A stretch of 5,233 nucleotides of DNA, from assembly GCA_030152985.1 (NCBI GenBank), contig JASLIE010000246.1, positions 1 through 5,233 of the forward strand, written 5' to 3'. The translations under genes were made by a program, and so were the position numbers. Positions 1 to 5,032 of the stretch are shown here, piece by piece. Position 1 is the stretch's first letter, and each line of letters opens with the position of its first letter. The notes below the pieces were generated by a model. That model was not told the DNA's origin, made no database searches, and saw nothing but the letters and a program-made list of their open reading frames with translations. The stretch comes from Bacillaceae bacterium (GTDB lineage: Bacteria > Bacillota > Bacilli > Bacillales > Amphibacillaceae).

Positions 1-2
1 AT

Positions 3-455
3 ATAAATGTGTTGTTCTTTATAGTAATTATTGCACCACTGAGTATGTTAACGCATGAGATTGGTCATTTAGTGGGCGCAAAATTAGTTGAAGCAGAAGA
101 AGTGACTTTAACACTTGGTACAGGGAAAACACTCTTTACCATTCGTTTAAATCAGACAACATTTATTGTCCGTTTTTTCTTGCTTTTTAATCCACAAGCA
201 CAGAGTATAAAATCAGAGGGATTTAAGAAGAATGAATTAATTATTATTTCACTTTTTGGTCCCCTTTTTAATCTTATATTAGCCTTATGTACTTATATAA
301 TAATGAGTTATATAAGTCCAACTTATTTATTATATGTATTTTATTTTAATTTATGGTTAGGTTTAATTAACTTGATTCCTTTTAAAATAAAGGAACAAAA
401 ATCAGATGGATATCTTATTTTTCAACAATTAAACTTAATTAAATCAAATGAATAA
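3..455 (+). CDS. M50-family (site-2-protease-like) small membrane metallopeptidase, 5' end probably cut by the window edge
   Basis: This is probably an intramembrane zinc metalloprotease of the M50 type. Numbering from a GTG at 9, the zinc motif HEIGH lies at residues 16-20 just inside a first hydrophobic helix. A second helix carries GPLFN at about 84-88, like the conserved GxxxN of site-2 proteases. Near the C-terminus NLIP at 121-124 is followed by DG at 133-134, which fits the third zinc ligand of the family (usually N-x-x-P-x-x-x-L-D-G). The protein is about 150 residues, with some 3-4 membrane segments and no PDZ or CBS domain, so it is smaller than most family members. The start is unresolved: the frame stays open to the left edge, no ribosome binding site is visible before GTG 9, and the ATG at 7-9 is in another frame and hits a stop at once. 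The true start is therefore probably upstream. The substrate is unknown. The family call is fairly secure, but protease activity is inferred only from the motifs. Confidence 0.75.
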   Translation: MNVLFFIVIIAPLSMLTHEIGHLVGAKLVEAEEVTLTLGTGKTLFTIRLNQTTFIVRFFLLFNPQAQSIKSEGFKKNELIIISLFGPLFNLILALCTYIIMSYISPTYLLYVFYFNLWLGLINLIPFKIKEQKSDGYLIFQQLNLIKSNE

Positions 456-485
456 CCGACCCATATAGGTCGGTTATTCATTTGA
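444..485 (+). terminator. Perfect 18-bp inverted repeat, terminator-like hairpin over the stop codon of the M50 gene
   Basis: Arm 444-461 (core AATAACCGACC) pairs without mismatch with arm 468-485 (core GGTCGGTTATT) around the 6-base loop CATATA. The left arm contains the last codons and the TAA at 453-455. The GC core is followed by a T-rich 3' arm (TTATTCATTT) rather than by a clean T run. It therefore fits an intrinsic terminator only partly, although a transcript could form a very stable hairpin. The scpA ribosome binding site begins 12 bases beyond it, so it could instead act as a partial terminator, an attenuator or an mRNA-end stabiliser. Confidence 0.65.
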
Positions 486-497
486 ATTTAAAAAAAT

Positions 498-503
498 GAG
501 GTG
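498..503 (+). promoter_or_regulatory. Ribosome binding site that sets the scpA start
   Basis: GAGGTG lies 4 bases before ATG 508. An in-frame ATG at 496 overlaps this site and has no Shine-Dalgarno sequence of its own, so 508 is the likely start. The protein then begins MKHYEVKTDVFEGPLD, which matches the usual start of ScpA. Confidence 0.75.
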
Positions 504-507
504 TCAT

Positions 508-1239
508 ATGAAACACTATGAAGTAAAGACGGATGTATTTGAAGGTCCACTTGATTTGCTTTTGCATCTTATTAATAAGTTGGAGATTGATATTTATGAT
601 ATTCCAATGGCAGAAATTACAGAACAGTATTTATCATTTATAAAAACAATGAAGACAATAGAATTAAACGTTGCAAGTGAGTACCTCGTGATGGCTGCAA
701 CACTTTTACATATTAAAAGTAAAATGCTTTTACCAAAAGAAAAAGTAGAAATCGACGATACTTATGAGGAAGATCCTAGGGAGGAATTGATTGAACGATT
801 GATTGAATACAGAAAGTATAAAGAGGCTGCATTAAAGCTTAAGGAAAAAGAAACAGGAAACGAGCAATCATTCACGCGACCTCCAATTATGTTTCAACAA
901 GTAATAGAGAAAAAAGAAGTTGTTCAAGGTGATTTAACAGTATATGATATGATAGATGCGCTTGAGAATGTTTTAAGGAGAAAGTCTTGGATTGAGCCAA
1001 TGGAAACTAAAATTGATCGATTTGAAATATCAATTGAAGAAGCCATGTTAAATATTATTGATCAACTTAAAGAAAAAAATGCTTCACTTGAATTTAATGA
1101 CTTGTTTCCAATTAATCATAAAAGATATATTGTAACAACTTTCTTGGCACTTCTTGAGTTAATGAAAGAGCAAAAAATAAACATTCAACAAGCTGATCGG
1201 TTTGCGCCAATCTATGTTAGGTTAAGGGAAGGGATTTAA
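508..1239 (+). CDS. scpA: Segregation and condensation protein A (kleisin subunit of SMC-ScpAB)
   Basis: ScpA is the kleisin that bridges the two heads of the SMC ATPase dimer and, with a ScpB dimer, forms the bacterial condensin that compacts and separates newly replicated chromosomes. The protein is 243 residues, close to the B. subtilis length. The N-terminal family signature FEGPLDLLLHLI is at residues 11-22. It is followed by the conserved block IDIYDIP (27-33), ITEQYL (37-42) and ASEYLVMAATLLHIKSKMLLP (56-76), the helical region that binds the SMC neck. The middle (about 80-140) is charged and variable, with RLIEYRKYKEAA at 97-108. The C-terminal winged helix (about 165-243) ends APIYVRLREGI. 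Start 508 is chosen over 496 from the ribosome binding site and the family N-terminus. scpB follows immediately. No promoter fits between the upstream hairpin and this gene, so transcription probably comes from further upstream. Identification is very secure. Confidence 0.97.
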   Translation: MKHYEVKTDVFEGPLDLLLHLINKLEIDIYDIPMAEITEQYLSFIKTMKTIELNVASEYLVMAATLLHIKSKMLLPKEKVEIDDTYEEDPREELIERLIEYRKYKEAALKLKEKETGNEQSFTRPPIMFQQVIEKKEVVQGDLTVYDMIDALENVLRRKSWIEPMETKIDRFEISIEEAMLNIIDQLKEKNASLEFNDLFPINHKRYIVTTFLALLELMKEQKINIQQADRFAPIYVRLREGI

Positions 1240-1803
1240 GTGCAATCAATCGAATATAAAGCAATTTTAGAAGGATTATTATTTGCAAGTGGTCATGAAG
1301 GACTTTCACTTAAACAAATAGCAAATGTGTTAGAGTTAGCACAGACAGATGTTAAATTGATCATTGAAGAAATGAAGTTTGATTATGAAAATACCAAAAG
1401 AGGTATTATGATTATTGAATCAAATAATCTATATTATTTATCAACAAAGCCAGAGCATCATACCTATTATCAAAGGCTTATAGAGGCTCCACAAAATAAT
1501 CATTTATCACAAGCAGCACTTGAGGTTTTATCAATTATTGCTTATGAACAACCAATTACGCGTGTAGAAATAGATAATATAAGGGGAGTAAATAGTGATC
1601 GTGCTGTTCAAACTCTTGTTGCACGTTCACTAATAGAAGAAAAGGGACGCAAGAAAACAACCGGAAATCCAATTTTATTTGGTACAACAACAGACTTTTT
1701 AACTTACTTCGGTTTAAGTCACATTGATGATTTACCAGAACTCCCTGAAAACATTACTGAAGAAACTGTTGAAGAAGAGGTTGATTTATTTTTTGATGAA
1801 TAA
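1240..1803 (+). CDS. scpB: Segregation and condensation protein B
   Basis: ScpB dimerises and wraps the central part of ScpA, regulating the SMC ATPase in the condensin complex on the nucleoid. The protein is 187 residues with two winged-helix domains: about 1-75 (YKAILEGLLFASGHEGLSL near the start) and about 85-160. The second holds the hallmark run LSQAALEVLSIIAYEQPITR at 89-108, followed by E110 and IRGVNSD at 114-120, and later GRKKTTGNPILFGTT at 136-150. The acidic tail ends EEEVDLFFDE, as in other Bacillales ScpB proteins. The start is GTG at 1240, directly after the scpA TAA and in the same frame. The ribosome binding site AAGGGAAGGG (1224-1233) lies inside the end of scpA with a 6-base spacer. 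This implies translational coupling, which fits subunits of one complex. No convincing terminator follows. Identification is very secure. Confidence 0.96.
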   Translation: MQSIEYKAILEGLLFASGHEGLSLKQIANVLELAQTDVKLIIEEMKFDYENTKRGIMIIESNNLYYLSTKPEHHTYYQRLIEAPQNNHLSQAALEVLSIIAYEQPITRVEIDNIRGVNSDRAVQTLVARSLIEEKGRKKTTGNPILFGTTTDFLTYFGLSHIDDLPELPENITEETVEEEVDLFFDE

Positions 1804-1842
1804 AATAAGTTATGTAAAAACTGTGAAAAACAGCAGTATAAA

Positions 1843-1871
1843 TAGACGGTTTATGAACGGGTTGCTATAAT
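1843..1871 (+). promoter_or_regulatory. Sigma-A promoter with extended -10, driving rluB-resABC
   Basis: The -35 candidate TAGACG (1843-1848, four of six consensus bases) is followed by a 17-base spacer and a perfect -10 TATAAT (1866-1871). TGC directly before it (1863-1865) makes the extended form TGnTATAAT. A second overlapping TATAAT lies at 1871-1876. Transcription would begin near 1878, giving a leader of about 104 bases before rluB. It is the best promoter in the window and lies in the only sizeable intergenic gap. Confidence 0.75.
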
Positions 1872-1887
1872 ATAATATAGCGTGTGA

Positions 1888-1914
1888 TTAAGGTCGACAC
1901 TTTTGTCTGACTAA
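1888..1914 (+). other. Small hairpin in the predicted rluB leader
   Basis: GTCGACA (1893-1899) pairs with TGTC-T-GAC (1904-1911) around the loop CTTT, with one bulged T at 1908. TTA (1888-1890) and TAA (1912-1914) could extend it across an AG bulge. No T run follows, so it does not look like a terminator. It could be a 5'-end stabiliser or protein site, or chance. Confidence 0.3.
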
Positions 1915-1916
1915 AG

Positions 1917-1944
1917 TTCATAATACATTCATAAATCTTTTATA
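1917..1944 (+). promoter_or_regulatory. Three 11-bp-phased hexamers resembling PhoP boxes
   Basis: TTCATA (1917-1922), TTCATA (1928-1933) and TTTATA (1939-1944) are separated by exactly 5 bases each. All fit the B. subtilis PhoP half-site TT(A/T/C)A(C/T)A, which is used as repeats every 11 bp. A possible -10, TAGAAT (1956-1961), lies at the distance expected for a PhoP-activated promoter. The region is very AT-rich, so chance is a real alternative. That PhoP controls the res operon in B. subtilis is known; that it does so here is inferred. Confidence 0.3.
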
Positions 1945-1981
1945 TAATAAATATTTAGAATAAAAGAAAAGAAGTGATTAG

Positions 1982-2725
1982 ATGAGTGATACACGGATAA
2001 GGCTACAAAAAGTCATTGCCCAAAGTGGTTTAACATCAAGACGTAAAGCAGAAAAGTTAATCGAAGCAGGGAGAGTCCAGGTCAATCAGGAAATTGTGAC
2101 TGAGCTTGGTACACGTGTTTCGCCAAAGGATGAAGTTTCTGTTGACGGTGTTCCACTTGAGAAAGAAGGAAAAGTTTATTACTTACTTTATAAACCACGT
2201 GGTGTGATTTCAAGTGTGGCTGATGATAAAAATCGTGAAACTGTTTTAGATTTATTACCTGAAGTTGAAGAAAGAATATTTCCAATTGGACGCTTAGACT
2301 ATAATACATCAGGTGCATTACTTTTAACAAATGACGGTCAATTTGCCAATTTACTTATGCACCCTAGATATGAGATGGAAAAAGTTTATGTAGCCAAGCT
2401 AGAAGGTATCCCAACTAAAGAAGAGTTAAATAAGATGTATAAAGGGGTACGTGATGATGGTGATATATTAAAGGCAACATCTTATCGCCTTCTATCAACA
2501 GACAAAAGAAAAAATACCTGTTTAGTTGAGATTAAATTAAGAGAAGGAAAAAATCGTCATATTCATAGAATGCTTGAAACAATTGGTTATCGAGTTAATA
2601 AGTTAAAACGTGAGAAATATAGTTTCATTACATTAAAGGGGCTACAAGCAGGTAAATATAGAAAGCTTACACATGAAGAAGTGAGTAGTCTAAGAGAGTT
2701 AGCTCTGAGCAATAAAGATAACTAA
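1982..2725 (+). CDS. rluB: 23S rRNA pseudouridine synthase, RsuA/RluB family
   Basis: This enzyme isomerises a uridine of the large-subunit rRNA to pseudouridine (position 2605 in E. coli numbering for RluB). The protein is 247 residues, usual for the family. An N-terminal S4 RNA-binding domain covers about 4-62 (RLQKVIAQSGLTSRRKAE, then INAG-like IEAGRVQVN). YYLLYKPRGVISS at 66-78 opens the catalytic domain. The signature GRLDYNTSGALLLTNDG at 103-119 carries the catalytic aspartate D106. The later motif, usually EG(R/K)NRQ(V/I)RRM, reads EGKNRHIHRM at 188-197, an unusual form. The start ATG 1982 has a weak ribosome binding site (GAAGTGAT, 1971-1978), with no GGAGG, in contrast to the res genes. 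It stands next to resA with only a 20-base gap, as in B. subtilis, and is probably co-transcribed from the promoter at 1843-1871. In B. subtilis spmB precedes it, but here scpB does. The family is certain; RluB rather than a paralogue rests on the res context. Confidence 0.93.
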   Translation: MSDTRIRLQKVIAQSGLTSRRKAEKLIEAGRVQVNQEIVTELGTRVSPKDEVSVDGVPLEKEGKVYYLLYKPRGVISSVADDKNRETVLDLLPEVEERIFPIGRLDYNTSGALLLTNDGQFANLLMHPRYEMEKVYVAKLEGIPTKEELNKMYKGVRDDGDILKATSYRLLSTDKRKNTCLVEIKLREGKNRHIHRMLETIGYRVNKLKREKYSFITLKGLQAGKYRKLTHEEVSSLRELALSNKDN

Positions 2726-2732
2726 TATATAT

Positions 2733-2740
2733 AGGAGTGA
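2733..2740 (+). promoter_or_regulatory. Ribosome binding site that sets the resA start
   Basis: AGGAGTGA lies 8 bases (counted from AGGAG) before GTG 2746. An in-frame GTG at 2737 overlaps this very site and has nothing suitable upstream, so the reading from 2746 is preferred. Confidence 0.8.
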
Positions 2741-2745
2741 CTATT

Positions 2746-3321
2746 GTGAGCTTAGAAAAAGCACGTCAAAAAAAACAAGGAAAAAAAGTAAGGCGATATA
2801 TTTTTAGATCCTCAATTTTATTAATATTGCTTGCCGCAATTGTTTTTGCACTCTATTCAAATTTAAATCAAGATAAAGAAATTTATGGTGTTGGAGATGA
2901 GGCGCCTGATTTTGAATTAGTGCAAATTAATGAAAACAATGAAGAAGAAAAAATTAGACTGAGCGAATTAGAAGGTAAAGGCGTTATGTTAAACTTTTGG
3001 GCAACTTACTGTGCGCCTTGTGAAGCGGAAATGCCATTTATGCAATCTTTATATCCAGAGTACAAAGATAAAGGAATCGAAATTGTTGCAGTTAATTTAG
3101 ATCAAAATGAACTTGTTATTCATCAATTTATTGATAAATATGATTTAACATTTCCGGTTCCGCACGATACTAAGAGTGAAGTAATGGACCTATATAAAAT
3201 TGGACCTATTCCAAGTACGATATTTATTACACCAGAAGGAAAAATTGATGATGTTGTTGCAGGAGCATTAACATTGGATAAATTAGAAGAACATTTTAAA
3301 CGTATCTTACCGGAAGAATAA
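2746..3321 (+). CDS. resA: Thiol-disulfide oxidoreductase ResA (cytochrome c maturation)
   Basis: ResA reduces the disulfide that forms between the haem-binding cysteines of apocytochrome c on the outer face of the membrane, so that haem can be attached by ResBC. CcdA normally re-reduces it. The protein is 191 residues. A basic N-terminal stretch (about 1-20, rich in Lys and Arg) is followed by a single membrane anchor (about 20-38), and then by a TlpA/AhpC-type thioredoxin fold. VGDEAPDFEL at 49-58 opens the fold. The active site is WATYCAPC at 85-92, with C89 and C92. E95, three residues after the second cysteine, matches the glutamate needed for acid-base chemistry in B. subtilis ResA. P156 in PIPST is the cis-proline opposite the active site. 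The start is GTG 2746, judged from the ribosome binding site. The N-terminus is about a dozen residues longer than in B. subtilis. The position between rluB and resB supports the name. Confidence 0.95.
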   Translation: MSLEKARQKKQGKKVRRYIFRSSILLILLAAIVFALYSNLNQDKEIYGVGDEAPDFELVQINENNEEEKIRLSELEGKGVMLNFWATYCAPCEAEMPFMQSLYPEYKDKGIEIVAVNLDQNELVIHQFIDKYDLTFPVPHDTKSEVMDLYKIGPIPSTIFITPEGKIDDVVAGALTLDKLEEHFKRILPEE

Positions 3322-3340
3322 TATGAGAGGAGGAAGTTGA

Positions 3341-5014
3341 ATGGATAAAATAAAATGTGAATGTGGTCATATTAACCCTGAAGGAACAGTTTTATGTGAA
3401 GCTTGTGGTAAACCCATTGAAGGTAATCAGCATATTGATGGAAATGAAGAGAAAAAATTACTAAATATGCGTTATGACGGAAGTGCTAGACGATCACAAA
3501 CCTATAATACACGTATTGTAGATAAAATTTGGGGGTTTTTCTCTAGTGTTAAAGTAGGAATCTGGCTGATTGTAATTGCACTATTGGCTAGTGGACTAGG
3601 AACAATCTTTCCTCAAGAAATGTACATACCAGCAGATGCACCTAACCGTGATCCGGCAGTTTTTTATGAAGATTATTATGGAATTGCAGGGAAGATTTAC
3701 TATCAGCTCGGTTTTCATGATTTGTATAGTTCATGGTGGTATATGATTTTAATAGCTTTAATCGGTGTATCCTTAGTTATTTGTAGTTTAGACCGCTTTA
3801 TCCCACTACGTCGAGCATTAAAAATGCAGAAACCAAAGCGTCATAATACTTTCTTAGAGAGACAAAGATTATTTAGTCAAACAGAAGGTGTTACTGAAAA
3901 AGAAAAACAACAAGTTGTCGATGCACTAAAGAAACAACGTTATAAGATTACAGAAGAGGACGGCCACGTCTTAGCTGAGAAAAACCGATTTTCAAGATGG
4001 GGTCCCTATGTAAACCATATTGGACTGATCATTGTTTTATTAGCAGCACTTCTCCGAATAACACCCTTTTTCTTTTTAGATGATTATGTATGGGTTAGAG
4101 AAGGAGAACAGGTCGTTATTCCAAGTACTAATGGTGAGTATTATATTGAAAATAATAAATTTACCTTAGAAGTATATGATGAAAATGACCCTGTTTTTAA
4201 AGAAGCAATTGAAAAATCAGGTGAGGTCCATAAGAGTTATGAAACAGATGTAAATATTTATAAGGCTAAGGATAAAGATGTCGTTGGAGCAGAGGCAGAC
4301 TTAGAGAAGATTAAGACGGACAAGATAAAGATGAATCATCCTGTTAAGTTTGATGGGTATACGCTTTATCAGTCAGGTTTCCAAGAAAATGAATTTAAAT
4401 CAATGACATTTGGTATTTTTGAAACTTCTAATCCAGACGGAAAATCTTTAGGAGATATCACTGTTGATTTACAGAATCCTGAAAAAACATATGAATTAGA
4501 AAACGGTTTTAAAATTAAGCTTGATCAGTATTACCCTGATTATATTTTAGAAGACGGTGAACCAAGATCACAAACAAAGTTCCCAAGAAATCCAGCTTTT
4601 GTATTTCATGTGTTTGAACCAGGAAAAGATGAAGGAGAAATTAGCTTCCTCTCTATTGGTCAAAACATCGATCCAACTGAATCAAATCAGTATAAATTAG
4701 GTATTCGTGATGTAGAAACCTTATACGTAAGTGGAATCACAGTAAGAAAGGATTACACCTTACCATTCTTTATTATAGGTTCAGCTATTTTCATGATTGG
4801 TGTTATCCAAGGAATGTACTGGCAACATAGACGTATTTGGATCAACCCACATCATGGTGAGCTATTACTCGCAGCACATACGAATAAGAACTGGTTTGGA
4901 GTTAAAAAAGATATTGAAAAAGCAATTGAGGGCACTCAGATTAAAATGGTTGTTGATCAACAAGAACTAGAAGAAGAGCAAGAAAGAGAAAAGGAAGAAA
5001 ATAAAAAAGACTAA
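3341..5014 (+). CDS. resB: Cytochrome c biogenesis protein ResB (Ccs1 family), with N-terminal zinc ribbon
   Basis: ResB is half of the system II cytochrome c synthase: with ResC it moves haem to the outer face of the membrane and joins it to apocytochrome c. The protein is 557 residues. A cytoplasmic N-terminus holds a putative zinc ribbon, CEC (C6, C8) and CEAC (C19, C22). The conserved MRYDGSARRSQTYN follows at 43-56. Four membrane segments lie at about 70-90, 133-150, 222-240 and 475-495. H226 in YVNHIGLI is the membrane histidine conserved in Ccs1 proteins. The large external domain (about 245-470) includes the family motif DGYTLYQSGF at 338-347. After the last helix come MYWQHRRIWI and HTNKNWFG, and then a highly acidic and lysine-rich tail (541-557) that looks lineage-specific. 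A strong AGGAGG (3328-3333) lies 7 bases before the ATG. Gaps of 19 and 18 bases to resA and resC indicate one operon. Identification is very secure. Confidence 0.97.
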   Translation: MDKIKCECGHINPEGTVLCEACGKPIEGNQHIDGNEEKKLLNMRYDGSARRSQTYNTRIVDKIWGFFSSVKVGIWLIVIALLASGLGTIFPQEMYIPADAPNRDPAVFYEDYYGIAGKIYYQLGFHDLYSSWWYMILIALIGVSLVICSLDRFIPLRRALKMQKPKRHNTFLERQRLFSQTEGVTEKEKQQVVDALKKQRYKITEEDGHVLAEKNRFSRWGPYVNHIGLIIVLLAALLRITPFFFLDDYVWVREGEQVVIPSTNGEYYIENNKFTLEVYDENDPVFKEAIEKSGEVHKSYETDVNIYKAKDKDVVGAEADLEKIKTDKIKMNHPVKFDGYTLYQSGFQENEFKSMTFGIFETSNPDGKSLGDITVDLQNPEKTYELENGFKIKLDQYYPDYILEDGEPRSQTKFPRNPAFVFHVFEPGKDEGEISFLSIGQNIDPTESNQYKLGIRDVETLYVSGITVRKDYTLPFFIIGSAIFMIGVIQGMYWQHRRIWINPHHGELLLAAHTNKNWFGVKKDIEKAIEGTQIKMVVDQQELEEEQEREKEENKKD

Positions 5015-5032
5015 TAAAGGGGTTGCTATCAG

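Noticed and set aside
7..24. ATG at 7 as the start of the first gene
   Set aside because: That frame reads five codons and reaches TAG; the M50 frame is the one at 9.
496..507. Earlier ATG for scpA giving an MRCH extension
   Set aside because: It overlaps the ribosome binding site used by ATG 508 and has none of its own; the family N-terminus fits 508.
1820..1837. Hairpin CTGT-GAAAA-ACAG after scpB as its terminator
   Set aside because: Only four base pairs, with no T run after it, so it is too weak to call a terminator.
1821..1840. TGTGAAAAAC as a Rex, Fnr or ResD operator half-site
   Set aside because: No matching second half-site is present (no TCACA), and A-rich runs are common here.
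2082..2330. An 82-codon open frame on the minus strand inside rluB
   Set aside because: It lies wholly within a well-conserved gene, has no ribosome binding site or recognisable domain, and its composition is that of the antisense of rluB.
2695..2732. Separate resA promoter at the end of rluB, as in B. subtilis
   Set aside because: TTAGCT (2699) and TAATAT (2723) at 18-base spacing are poor matches, and no phased hexamers are seen; it cannot be supported, although a weak promoter is not excluded.
2737..2745. Earlier in-frame GTG for resA
   Set aside because: It is part of the AGGAGTGA ribosome binding site that serves GTG 2746.
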